DNA of 64,000 nt from an uncultured Pelagibacteraceae bacterium (GTDB lineage Bacteria > Pseudomonadota > Alphaproteobacteria > Pelagibacterales > Pelagibacteraceae), in the NCBI GenBank assembly GCA_902574685.1, contig CACGOO010000001.1:61447-125446 (forward strand), written 5' to 3'. The notes below the pieces were generated by a model that worked only from the letters and a program-made list of their open reading frames with translations, did not search any database and was not told the origin of the DNA. Shown piece after piece: positions 44,925 through 53,204 of this stretch (position 1 is the stretch's first letter; every line of letters begins with the position of its first letter). The translations under genes and the position numbers were made by a program.

Positions 44925-47579
44925 ATGAGCAAAGAACTTAAAGCTAATCAAAATCAAAAATTGGATAATCAAGAGTTAAATGATTGGTTAGATTCTTTAG
45001 ACGCAGTAGTAGAAAATCATGGTAGAGATGGAGCTAAAATAATTTTAGAAAAACTTGAACAACGGGCAAAAGATTTAAGAGTATTATATTCACCCGTCCC
45101 TTATTCACCATATAGAAATACTATATCTCAATATGATCAGGGAATTTATCCTGGTGATTTAGCACTTGAAGAAAAAATAACAGCAATTTTACGATGGAAT
45201 GCTTTAACAATGGTTATGAAAGCAAATAAAAACTTTGGAGGTCTTGGAGGACATATTGCAAGTTATGCATCATTTGCTGAGGTATTTGAAACTGGATTTA
45301 ATCATTTTTTTAAGGGAGGAGACGAAGCAGATTTAATTTTTTATCAATCTCAGTGCACAACAGGAATTTATGCAAGATCATTTTTAGAGGGAAGATTAAC
45401 AAAAAATCATCTAGAAAATTATAGACAAGAACTTAATGAACAAGGGCTTTCATCTTATTGTCATCCATATTTAATGAAAGACTATTGGACATTCACTACA
45501 GCATCAATGGGAATAGGTTTGGTTAATGCAATTTATCAAGCTCGTTTCATGAAATATTTGGAGAATAGAAACTTATTAAAAACAGATAAAAGAGTTTGGG
45601 GTTTATTTGGAGATGGTGAAATGGATGAACCCGAAAGTTTGGCTGGATTATCTATCGCTTCAAGAGAAAAATTAGATAATTTAACTTTTATTATAAATTG
45701 TAATCTTCAAAGATTAGATGGACCAGTAAGAGGTAATGGACAAATAATTCAAGAACTTGAGACAATTTTTAAAGCTAATGGATGGAATGTTATAAAAGTC
45801 CTTTGGGGGTCTGAATGGGATAAGATTTTTCAACAAGATAAAGATCACTTGTTATTAAAACGTTTTGCTAAAACTGTAGATGGAAAATATCAAACTTTAG
45901 GGGCAAGAGATGGTGAGTATAACCTTAAAAATTTTTTTGCAGAAGATCCAGAAGTTTTAAAATTGGTTTCTTCACTTAGTAAAGATGAAATTGATAAACT
46001 TAAAAGGGGAGGCCATGATTTTAAAAAACTTTATGCTGCCTTTAGTGCTGCTGTTAAAACTAAGGGGAAACCAACAGTTATATTAGCTAAAACAAAAAAA
46101 GGCTACGGCATGGGAAAAGCAGGAGAGTCAAAAATGACAAACCATCAACAAAAAGAATTAAATCTTGATGCTTTAAAGGAATTTAGAGATCGTTTCCAAC
46201 TTGATATTCCAGATAATAAAATAGAAAATTTAGAATTCTACAAACCCTCAGATGACTCAGATGAGATAAAATATTTAAAAAAGAGAAGAGATATACTAGG
46301 GGGTCCATTACCAAAGAGAAGTTTTAAAAAGGTAGAACTGAAAACTCCAAGTATAGAAAAGCATTCAAATTTTTTATTTGAAAAAAGTGATAGAGAATAT
46401 TCAACCACAACAGGATTAGTAAGATCTTTAGGAAATGTAATGAGAGATAAAGATTTTGGAAAAAGAGTCGTTCCTATTGTAGCTGATGAAGCTAGGACTT
46501 TTGGAATGGCTAACTTATTTTCACAAATTGGAATTTATTCACCAGATGGTCAATTATATGAACCTGAAGATGCAACTTCAATTTTAAAATATCAAGAATC
46601 AAAAACAGGACAATTATTAGAGGAAGGAATAAATGAAGCTGGCGCAATATCTTCATGGCTAGCAGCAGCAACCTCTTACAGCAATCATAATTTTCCAATG
46701 ATGCCTTTTTATATTTTTTATTCCATGTTTGGTTTTCAAAGAATTGGAGATTTGATCTGGGCTGCAGCAGATCAAATGCCTAGAGGATTTTTAATTGGTG
46801 CAACAGCTGGTCGAACTACATTGGCTGGAGAAGGATTACAACATCAAGATGGACAAAGTCATATAATTGCATCAACATTTCCAAATTTAAAATCCTACGA
46901 TCCTTGTTTTGCAAGTGAGCTAGCTATTATATTTGATGAAGGAATGAAAAGAATGATGACAGAATGCAAAGATGAATTTTATTACATTACTGTGAATAAT
47001 GAAAAGTACGCTCATCCAAAAATTGATTTAAAAAATAAAGATGGAATAATTAAAGGTGGTTATCTTTTTGAAGATAATTCTAATGATAAAATTAACATAA
47101 ATTTATTAGGATCTGGACCAATTTTTAGAGAATGTATTGAAGCTTCTAAAATACTTAAAGAGGAATATGGAATTGGTTCAAGATTATACAGCATAACAAG
47201 TTATTCGGAGTTAGAAAAAAATGCTAAATCAGTTTTAAGACAAAACACGTTGTCACCTGCAAATAAAAAACAAAATTATTTACAGCAGCTAATTTCTAAT
47301 GATGACCCTATAATTGCTACTTCAGATTATGTAAGAGCATACTCACAATTAATCTCTAGCCACATAAATAATAAGTTTTTAGCAATGGGGACAGATGGTT
47401 TTGGAAGAAGTGATACGCGAAAAAATTTAAGAGATTTTTTTGAGGTCGATAGCAAACATATAGTCGTCAGTTCTTTGTATACACTTTATGAAGATAATAA
47501 AGTCCCATTACAAACATTAGAAAAAGCGATTAGTAAATATAACCTCAATAATAACAAAAATAATCCTTGGGAAATATAG
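44925..47579 (+). CDS. aceE: Pyruvate dehydrogenase E1, homodimeric type
   Basis: Thiamine-diphosphate E1 component that decarboxylates pyruvate and passes acetyl to E2. I start at ATG 44925 (MSKELKANQ) rather than the track's TTG, giving 884 residues, close to the usual 885-890 for AceE. The signatures are GGHIASYASFAEVFETGFNH, YARSFLEGRLT, GDGEMDEPES and the TPP site NCNLQRLDGPVRGNG, and later GRTTLAGEGLQHQDGQSH. Most alphaproteobacteria use the heterodimeric PdhA/PdhB instead. No E2 or E3 gene lies nearby. Confidence 0.94.
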   Translation: MSKELKANQNQKLDNQELNDWLDSLDAVVENHGRDGAKIILEKLEQRAKDLRVLYSPVPYSPYRNTISQYDQGIYPGDLALEEKITAILRWNALTMVMKANKNFGGLGGHIASYASFAEVFETGFNHFFKGGDEADLIFYQSQCTTGIYARSFLEGRLTKNHLENYRQELNEQGLSSYCHPYLMKDYWTFTTASMGIGLVNAIYQARFMKYLENRNLLKTDKRVWGLFGDGEMDEPESLAGLSIASREKLDNLTFIINCNLQRLDGPVRGNGQIIQELETIFKANGWNVIKVLWGSEWDKIFQQDKDHLLLKRFAKTVDGKYQTLGARDGEYNLKNFFAEDPEVLKLVSSLSKDEIDKLKRGGHDFKKLYAAFSAAVKTKGKPTVILAKTKKGYGMGKAGESKMTNHQQKELNLDALKEFRDRFQLDIPDNKIENLEFYKPSDDSDEIKYLKKRRDILGGPLPKRSFKKVELKTPSIEKHSNFLFEKSDREYSTTTGLVRSLGNVMRDKDFGKRVVPIVADEARTFGMANLFSQIGIYSPDGQLYEPEDATSILKYQESKTGQLLEEGINEAGAISSWLAAATSYSNHNFPMMPFYIFYSMFGFQRIGDLIWAAADQMPRGFLIGATAGRTTLAGEGLQHQDGQSHIIASTFPNLKSYDPCFASELAIIFDEGMKRMMTECKDEFYYITVNNEKYAHPKIDLKNKDGIIKGGYLFEDNSNDKININLLGSGPIFRECIEASKILKEEYGIGSRLYSITSYSELEKNAKSVLRQNTLSPANKKQNYLQQLISNDDPIIATSDYVRAYSQLISSHINNKFLAMGTDGFGRSDTRKNLRDFFEVDSKHIVVSSLYTLYEDNKVPLQTLEKAISKYNLNNNKNNPWEI

Positions 47580-47595
47580 TCCCTACTAATTTTTT

Positions 47596-48489
47596 ATGGA
47601 ATTACCTGTCGTCAATCATAAAGACTATGAGGCTAAATTAAATGATGACAACAAATTTCCTATAAAAAAATTTGGAGAATTAGCTAAAGCGTTAATTAAA
47701 AATAAAATAGTTAAAAATTTCTATGTTCCAGAACCTTGCTCAGTAGAAACTTTAAAAGAGGTACATACAGAAGATTATATAAATAAGATAAAAAATAAAA
47801 CTTTAGATAAAAACGAGATTAGAAAAATTGGCTTTCCTTTAGTTGACAGCGTAGTTAGGAGGTCTTTTATCGCAACTGGAGGCACAGTGCTCGCTACAAA
47901 GCTAGCTTTAAACTATGGCATAGCTTGTAATACTGCAGGAGGTAGTCATCATGCAACATCTAATGAAGGAGCTGGATTTTGTGTTTTTAATGATGTTGCA
48001 GTAGCAGCCAAATATTTAACTTCAAGAGGACTGGCAAATAAAATTTTAATTATTGATTTAGATGTTCACCAGGGTAATGGCAATTCTGAAATATTTAAAA
48101 ATGATACTCAAGTTTTTACATTTAGTATGCATGCGAAAGTTAATTATCCAGCAAAAAAATCAATAAGTGATCTTGATATTGAATTAGAGGAAAATTTAGA
48201 AGATAGAGAATATATTGATATTTTAAAAAATAACCTAAAATATTTAAACGAAATAGAGTTTGATTTTGTTTTCTATATCGCTGGAGTTGATATTCACTAT
48301 AATGATAGGTTGGGTAAGCTAAAAATTTCTGATAATGGTATATTTGAAAGAGATGAATTAGTTATTGAAAATTTCTTCTCAAATAAAATTCCTATATGTG
48401 GAGTATTGGGAGGTGGATACAACGAAGATTTTAACAAACTAGTAGAATTACATTCCAGTTTACATAAAACATGTGCTAAATTTTTATAG
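47596..48489 (+). CDS. Histone-deacetylase-family amidohydrolase
   Basis: A zinc deacetylase of the arginase/HDAC fold (297 residues). Active-site signatures are AGGSHHATSNEGAGFCVFND, the DxH zinc ligands in IIDLDVHQGNGN and the third ligand Asp in YIAGVDIHYNDRLG. Bacterial members act on acetylated proteins, acetylpolyamines or other acyl amides; sequence alone does not choose. It starts 16 bases after aceE and overlaps msrB by one base. Sharing a unit with an acetyl-CoA-producing enzyme is suggestive only. Confidence 0.9.
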   Translation: MELPVVNHKDYEAKLNDDNKFPIKKFGELAKALIKNKIVKNFYVPEPCSVETLKEVHTEDYINKIKNKTLDKNEIRKIGFPLVDSVVRRSFIATGGTVLATKLALNYGIACNTAGGSHHATSNEGAGFCVFNDVAVAAKYLTSRGLANKILIIDLDVHQGNGNSEIFKNDTQVFTFSMHAKVNYPAKKSISDLDIELEENLEDREYIDILKNNLKYLNEIEFDFVFYIAGVDIHYNDRLGKLKISDNGIFERDELVIENFFSNKIPICGVLGGGYNEDFNKLVELHSSLHKTCAKFL

Positions 48490-48857
48490 TGAAAAAAAAT
48501 TCAAATTTAACTCCAGAACAAGAAAATATCTTATTTAATGAAGCTACAGAACCTCCTGGTTCTAGTGAATTAAATGCTGAAAAAAGAGAGGGCTCATACC
48601 ACTGTGCCAACTGTGATACTGAATTATTTAAATCATCAACGAAATATGAAAGTGGATCAGGTTGGCCGTCTTTTTATAAATCTCTTCCAGATGTTTTTGA
48701 AACTAAAACAGATCACCATATCGGTTATGCTAGAACAGAGTATCATTGTAAGAAATGCGGAGGACATCATGGACATATATTTGATGATGGTCCACAACCA
48801 ACAGGAAAAAGATACTGCAATAACGGAGTATGCTTAGTTTTTAAGCCAGATAATTAA
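48489..48857 (+). CDS. msrB: Peptide methionine-R-sulfoxide reductase
   Basis: Repairs methionine-R-sulfoxide in proteins. It is a 122-residue MsrB with a GTG start overlapping the previous TAG. Zinc CxxC pairs are CANCDTELF and CKKCGGHHGH; substrate region is YESGSGWPSFY; catalytic Cys is in KRYCNNGVCLVF near the C-terminus, where CLVF also places a second cysteine close by. No signal peptide, so cytoplasmic. Confidence 0.95.
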   Translation: MKKNSNLTPEQENILFNEATEPPGSSELNAEKREGSYHCANCDTELFKSSTKYESGSGWPSFYKSLPDVFETKTDHHIGYARTEYHCKKCGGHHGHIFDDGPQPTGKRYCNNGVCLVFKPDN

Positions 48858-48893
48858 TTGTAATTAAAATAAAAATAAATTAAACATTTAAGC

Positions 48894-49784
48894 ATGTATT
48901 TATTAAATAAGTTAATTTTTATAACTTGCTTGTCTCTATTCACGACTTTTGCATACGCAGATACAAGTAATGATATAATAAATAAACTTTCAGACAAAGT
49001 TTCATCATTTGTTGAGAATACTTTAGGAGGAGACACTGAATTCTCTTTAGAATTTCCTGAAGATGATGATGTTGAATTAGAAATATTAAAATTTAAAGAA
49101 TTAGATAGTTCAGAAAATCAAAATTCATTTTCACAATTGAGTTTGCATACTCAGGAAGTAAATGATGATACTAGATTTATCTTGAACCTTGGTTATGGCC
49201 AAAGATATATATCTTCAGATAAATCAATGATCACTGGAATAAATGCATTCGTTGACTATGACACAGAAGGTCATGCTAGAACAAGTTTGGGAGTTGAGGC
49301 AAAAGCTCCAATTTTAGAATTATCAGGAAATTACTATCTCGGGCTGTCCGGTGCAGAGACGATAGATGGGACAAAAGAAAAAGTATTAGATGGTTATGAA
49401 CTAAATTTATCATCTCAGTTACCATTTATGCCTTGGACAAGAATTAATGTCCAAAATTACGATTTTGAAAAAGATAAAGCATCTGAAAATACTGGTGGAA
49501 ATCTAGTTTCCTTAGAAATGAATTTATCACCAAGTATACAATTTGAAGCTTCCAGAAATTTCATTGATACAACAGGAGTAGATGACGAGAATTCTTTCAA
49601 AATTATGTATTACAATCCTCCAAGAAATAAAACATCACTTCAGGATGGGTTTTTATCAGCGAGCGCTTTTGAAAAGGGTGATGTTGAAACTAAAATGAAA
49701 GATAAAGTAAAAAGAAGAAATGCAATGACCATTGAAGTGCAGGGGTCAGTTGTACTAACTTGCGCAGGAGGTGGTTGTAAATAA
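48894..49784 (+). CDS. Inverse-autotransporter-type outer-membrane barrel protein
   Basis: A 296-residue exported protein: signal peptide (ends TTFAYA), an acidic spacer (residues about 25-80), then a barrel domain typical of the intimin/invasin inverse autotransporters, NLGYGQRYISSDKSMITGIN then AFVDYDTEGHARTSLGVEAK and LELSGNYYLGLSGAE, with strands to about 235. Such barrels normally export a C-terminal passenger. Here only about 60 residues follow, with two cysteines close to the end (LTCAGGGCK). It could be a reduced adhesin or a barrel that acts for a separate partner; the next gene, 10 bases on, encodes a secreted protein. Confidence 0.78.
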   Translation: MYLLNKLIFITCLSLFTTFAYADTSNDIINKLSDKVSSFVENTLGGDTEFSLEFPEDDDVELEILKFKELDSSENQNSFSQLSLHTQEVNDDTRFILNLGYGQRYISSDKSMITGINAFVDYDTEGHARTSLGVEAKAPILELSGNYYLGLSGAETIDGTKEKVLDGYELNLSSQLPFMPWTRINVQNYDFEKDKASENTGGNLVSLEMNLSPSIQFEASRNFIDTTGVDDENSFKIMYYNPPRNKTSLQDGFLSASAFEKGDVETKMKDKVKRRNAMTIEVQGSVVLTCAGGGCK

Positions 49785-49794
49785 AAAATTGTTT

Positions 49795-50493
49795 ATGAGA
49801 AATTTAATCAAATTAATATTTATTTTTTACGTTTTGCTATACTCAGCTAATTCATTAGCAGCAACAGGAGCCGCAACAGAATATAAAGTAACAATGACAA
49901 AACTTGAACTGTGCGAAACTGGAAGTACTACGGCAAACTGTTTAAATCCCCTAACTATATCACCATCAGCAACATCTGGTGCTGTAGATATTGCATCAGT
50001 CAGTGCAGGAGCTACAGCTGGATCTTATGGTAATATAGCAAAAGCTAAAATAGGAACTTTATACACTTTTATACAAATTACTATGAGCAGACAATTTTCT
50101 ATAACTGGAACAGCAGGAAGTTGCGCAACCAAAGCTGGAGAAAGTGGGAGCAAAACTGCCGATGCAAAAGGGCAGACTGGAGGTACACCTGGATCATCAA
50201 CTTTATATGTTCCCGATAGCAATGCTTATGATGATCATATGAATGGAGCAGTGGACTCACTAGGTGCAACTGTTTCAAATGATGGAGTAGTAGGAAGTAG
50301 TGACGAGTATTTTCAATACAGAAAAATTATATCAGGAGGCGGATTAAAAGTTAAAGCAGGAGACTTTCCAACAGTAAAAGTAGCATTTGATGTATCAAAT
50401 GCAGTTGGTGAAGCTACCGGTGGTGCAGCAGCGTGTACCGCTAATGTTATGTATGCAAATGAACCTGGAATGACAATATCATTTGTTGATTAA
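49795..50493 (+). CDS. Unknown secreted protein next to the inverse autotransporter
   Basis: I do not recognise the family. I prefer ATG 49795 to the track's GTG 49771, because it begins the signal peptide directly (MRNLIKLIFIFYVLLYSANSLAA) and does not overlap the previous gene; this gives 232 residues. The mature part is rich in Gly, Ala, Ser and Thr with an all-beta look (TEYKVTMTKLELCETGS, GLKVKAGDFPTVKVAFDVS) and has four scattered cysteines. AGGAGG occurs at the end of the previous gene but is 23 bases from this ATG. The tight spacing suggests it works with the barrel protein upstream. Confidence 0.65.
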   Translation: MRNLIKLIFIFYVLLYSANSLAATGAATEYKVTMTKLELCETGSTTANCLNPLTISPSATSGAVDIASVSAGATAGSYGNIAKAKIGTLYTFIQITMSRQFSITGTAGSCATKAGESGSKTADAKGQTGGTPGSSTLYVPDSNAYDDHMNGAVDSLGATVSNDGVVGSSDEYFQYRKIISGGGLKVKAGDFPTVKVAFDVSNAVGEATGGAAACTANVMYANEPGMTISFVD

Positions 50494-50496
50494 AAA

Positions 50497-50751
50497 TTAT
50501 TCTAAAGAACTTAAAAGTTTTCCAGTTTTCTCTAATTCTCTTAATTCCTGATAGCCTCCAACGTGATAGTCATCAAAAAATATTTGAGGAATAGTTCTTC
50601 TTCCATTTGCTCTCTTAGTCATTTCGTCTCTTAGACCTTCTCTTGTTGATATATCTATCTCATTATAATTAAGGTTATTTCTAGATAATAATCTTTTTGC
50701 TGCATCACAAAAGTTACACATTGGACCAGAGTAAACAGTTATACTTTTCAT
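50497..50751 (-). CDS. grxC: Glutaredoxin 3 family protein
   Basis: Small thiol-disulfide oxidoreductase that uses glutathione to reduce protein disulfides. It has 84 residues. The redox site is CNFC near residues 12-15 rather than the usual CPYC. The glutathione-binding cis-Pro stretch is GRRTIPQIFFDD and the C-terminal GGYQELRELEKTGKL is typical. It converges with the secreted-protein gene, three bases between the stops. Confidence 0.93.
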   Translation of the reverse strand: MKSITVYSGPMCNFCDAAKRLLSRNNLNYNEIDISTREGLRDEMTKRANGRRTIPQIFFDDYHVGGYQELRELEKTGKLLSSLE

Positions 50752-50783
50752 AAAGCAATATATAAGTGATGTTTCATAAATTA

Positions 50784-51080
50784 CTATAGCAAGTAATCAT
50801 TTTTATTTATTTTTGACTTAATCTGTTTTCTTGAATATTCAAATTTTTTTCTATGTTTTATACTTTGCGAGCTAGCTCTTTTTCTCCAGAGTCTAAAAGA
50901 AGAAGGTTTTAAAGATCTCCTCATAATCTTAATAACTTCACCTTCAGTCTTTCCAGTTTTTTTTTCAATTTCTTCAAAAGTAATCCGGTCAGCCCACGCT
51001 GCCCATATAACCCAATCTGGACTCTCCAAAGGGGGTTCTGGATTTTTTACTCTGGTTGTGGGTCTGTGACTTTTTTTCAT
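50784..51080 (-). CDS. TIGR03643/DUF2805-family small protein
   Basis: A 98-residue basic protein with the family hallmark VIWAAWADRITFEEIEKKTG, then GEVIKIMRRSLKPSSFRLWRKR. The track starts one codon earlier at TTG; ATG 51078-51080 is the better start. The helix-turn-helix-like pattern suggests nucleic acid binding, but the family is uncharacterised. It is 32 bases upstream of grxC and in the same direction. Confidence 0.85.
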   Translation of the reverse strand: MKKSHRPTTRVKNPEPPLESPDWVIWAAWADRITFEEIEKKTGKTEGEVIKIMRRSLKPSSFRLWRKRASSQSIKHRKKFEYSRKQIKSKINKNDYLL

Positions 51081-51147
51081 CAAAATTCAATAAATTGCTA
51101 AAATTATTTTAATGCAAATACTTAAAGCTATGATATTATCACTTTTA

Positions 51148-51194
51148 GATAGTCCTATCTAGCCATCTTTAGCTCCCGGTTTTTTAGGACTATC
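51148..51194 (+). promoter_or_regulatory. Long-stem hairpin directly before the lysE-like gene
   Basis: GATAGTCCTA (51148-51157) and TAGGACTATC (51185-51194) form a perfect 10-base-pair stem around a 27-base loop that includes agctcccgg, unusually GC-rich for this genome. The stem ends 6 bases before the ATG at 51201, with no ribosome site between. As RNA it would hold the start region next to a stable stem, so a riboswitch, attenuator or protein-binding leader is possible. I do not recognise a known class. Confidence 0.5.
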
Positions 51195-51200
51195 CATAAA

Positions 51201-51815
51201 ATGCTTCCCTTAGATTTTATCCTTTTTTTACAGATAATCATTTTTATGTTTATAACTCCTGGAACGCCTAGAATTGTAATTATTTCTTACTCAATGAATT
51301 ATGGTGTTCAAAAGTGTATTTGGACTGCATTAGGAGACGTAACCGCAAATATAATTCAGGCAACACTTGTAATATTTGTTATTGGATCTTTTTTGTCTGA
51401 CAATCCAACAATATTAAATACATTAAAATGGTTGGGTATCGCTTATTTAACATACCTTGCATATGATATTTATAAATCGAAACCTAAAGATATAAATACA
51501 AAAGATATTTCAGATAAAAGTTTTTTTTCATTTTATAAAGATGGTTTTTTAGTTGCAGGAACAAGTCCTAAAGCATGGATGTTTTTTCCTTTTATATTCC
51601 CACAATTTATTGATTTTAATTCTAATTATGTGATTCAATTTATTATTTTAATTACTACTTATGTCATTTTAGATTTTTTATCTTTGGTTGGATATGCAGT
51701 CTTAGCTAATAAGTTAATTGTTTGGATAAAAGCTAATCCTAAAATTATAAATACAATTTCTGCTTGTGTAATTATTTTGATTGCAATAATTATTGCATTT
51801 ACCCAACAATACTAA
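51201..51815 (+). CDS. LysE/RhtB-family amino acid exporter
   Basis: Membrane exporter of the LysE superfamily (204 residues, five or six helices). The N-terminal LFLQIIIFMFITPGTPRIVI and SYSMNYGVQKCIWTALGDVT follow the family pattern (P-G-P region, then G-x-x-x-G), and KDGFLVAGTSPKAWMFFPFI is the typical mid-protein motif. The GTP in place of PGP is a small variation. Exact substrate is unknown. It may be controlled by the hairpin directly upstream. Confidence 0.88.
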   Translation: MLPLDFILFLQIIIFMFITPGTPRIVIISYSMNYGVQKCIWTALGDVTANIIQATLVIFVIGSFLSDNPTILNTLKWLGIAYLTYLAYDIYKSKPKDINTKDISDKSFFSFYKDGFLVAGTSPKAWMFFPFIFPQFIDFNSNYVIQFIILITTYVILDFLSLVGYAVLANKLIVWIKANPKIINTISACVIILIAIIIAFTQQY

Positions 51816-51839
51816 GGTATATTGCGCTACTACTCCCAC

Positions 51840-51866
51840 TTGCAATTAAATTATTTTTGTTATTAA
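51840..51866 (+). promoter_or_regulatory. Possible promoter of the first ABC importer operon
   Basis: TTGCAA (51840-51845) and TATTAA (51861-51866), 15 bases apart, give a weak sigma70-like pair upstream of the binding-protein gene. An AGAAGGGAA ribosome site follows just before the ATG at 51904. Confidence 0.3.
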
Positions 51867-51903
51867 TTTAAACTTTATTAATTAATTAATTAGAAGGGAA
51901 TAA

Positions 51904-53142
51904 ATGAAAATAAAAAACATTTTAATTACATTTGTTTCTGCAATAGCATTATTATTTTCAACTTCAGTTGTATCGTTTGCAAAAGTAGTTGGAGATAAAA
52001 TTATTTTAGGTGCTGCAATCTCTTTAACTGGTAAGTATTCATCTAATGGTGTTCATACTCAAAACGGCTACAACATGGCTGTTGATAGAATTAACAGCAT
52101 GGGTGGAGTAAAAGTTGGAGGAAAAACTTATAAGTTTGACATCATATATTATGATGATGAGTCAAACCCTAAGAGAGCAGCTCAGCTTGCAGAAAGATTA
52201 ATCTCACAAGATAAAGTAGAGTTCATGCTTGGGCCATACAGTTCAGGTTTGACAAAAGCGATCGCACCAGTAACAGAAAAATATGGTGTTCCAATGGTTG
52301 AGGCTAACGGTGCTTCTAGATCTTTGTTTACAAAAGGTTACAAATATCTATTTGCAGTATTAGCACCAGCAAACTTATATCTTGATGTAGCAATAAGAAC
52401 AGCTGTTGAATTAAATGGTGGTAAAGGCGTAAGAATTGCACAAGCTTTTGAGCAAGATGCATTCTCGCAAGATGTAAGATTGGGTATTTTAGATGCCGCT
52501 AAAGAAACTGGTTCTGAAATTATAATCGACGATAAACTTCCTAAAGAGCTTAATGATATGGCTGCTACATTAGTTAAAGTAAAACAAATGAAGCCAGATG
52601 TATTGGTTGTATCAGGTCATACAAAAGGAGCTTTAACAGCAATAAGACAAATTTCAGAAATGAAAGTTGACGTTCCAATGTTAGCAATGACACACTGTGA
52701 TGCTGCAAAATTATCAAAGCAACATGGTAAAAACTCACAATATGCATTATGCGCTTCACAATGGCATAAAACATTAACTTACAAAGATGATTTCTTTAAA
52801 GATGGTATGACATATGCAGCAGATTTTGAAAAAGAATTTGGCTATGATCCACCATATCAATCTGCAGAGTCTTCAGCTGCACTGTTAGTATTTAAAGATG
52901 CTTTTGAAAGAGCAAATACTTTTGATCAGAAAAAAGTAAGAGATGCTCTTGCTGCAACTAACATGCAAACATTCTATGGAAATATTAAATTTGCACCTGG
53001 TGGTCAAAATGTTGACAAACCAATGGTACTTTTCCAAGTAATGTGTGATGATGCTGGTAAGTGTGAAAATAAAGTTGTTGCTCCATTAAAATGGGCTTCA
53101 GCTGAGTTAATACACCCAGTACCAAAGTGGTCTGAAAGATAA
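51904..53142 (+). CDS. Branched-chain-type ABC transporter substrate-binding protein
   Basis: Periplasmic type-I binding protein (412 residues) that catches the solute for the permease encoded next. Signal peptide about residues 1-26 (ends VVSFA). The mature start KIILGAAISLTGKYSSNG and HTQNGYNMAVDRIN, GPYSSGLTKAIAPVTEKYG, and PPYQSAESSAALLVFKDA are typical of the LivK/urea/amide family. It has a strong AGAAGGGA ribosome site. A terminator follows, so this abundant subunit can be made in excess of the membrane parts. The solute cannot be assigned from sequence. Confidence 0.93.
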   Translation: MKIKNILITFVSAIALLFSTSVVSFAKVVGDKIILGAAISLTGKYSSNGVHTQNGYNMAVDRINSMGGVKVGGKTYKFDIIYYDDESNPKRAAQLAERLISQDKVEFMLGPYSSGLTKAIAPVTEKYGVPMVEANGASRSLFTKGYKYLFAVLAPANLYLDVAIRTAVELNGGKGVRIAQAFEQDAFSQDVRLGILDAAKETGSEIIIDDKLPKELNDMAATLVKVKQMKPDVLVVSGHTKGALTAIRQISEMKVDVPMLAMTHCDAAKLSKQHGKNSQYALCASQWHKTLTYKDDFFKDGMTYAADFEKEFGYDPPYQSAESSAALLVFKDAFERANTFDQKKVRDALAATNMQTFYGNIKFAPGGQNVDKPMVLFQVMCDDAGKCENKVVAPLKWASAELIHPVPKWSER

Positions 53143-53155
53143 AAAAAAATAATTA

Positions 53156-53184
53156 AGCCCCCTAGAAATAGGGGGCTTTTTTTT
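53156..53184 (+). terminator. Rho-independent terminator inside the ABC operon
   Basis: AGCCCCCTA / TAGGGGGCT form a perfect 9-base-pair stem closed by a GAAA tetraloop and followed by a run of eight T. It is the strongest terminator in the window. It lies between the binding protein and the first permease gene, so it probably lets only part of the transcripts continue. Confidence 0.93.
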
Positions 53185-53204
53185 ATAGAAATCAAAATTA
53201 AATT

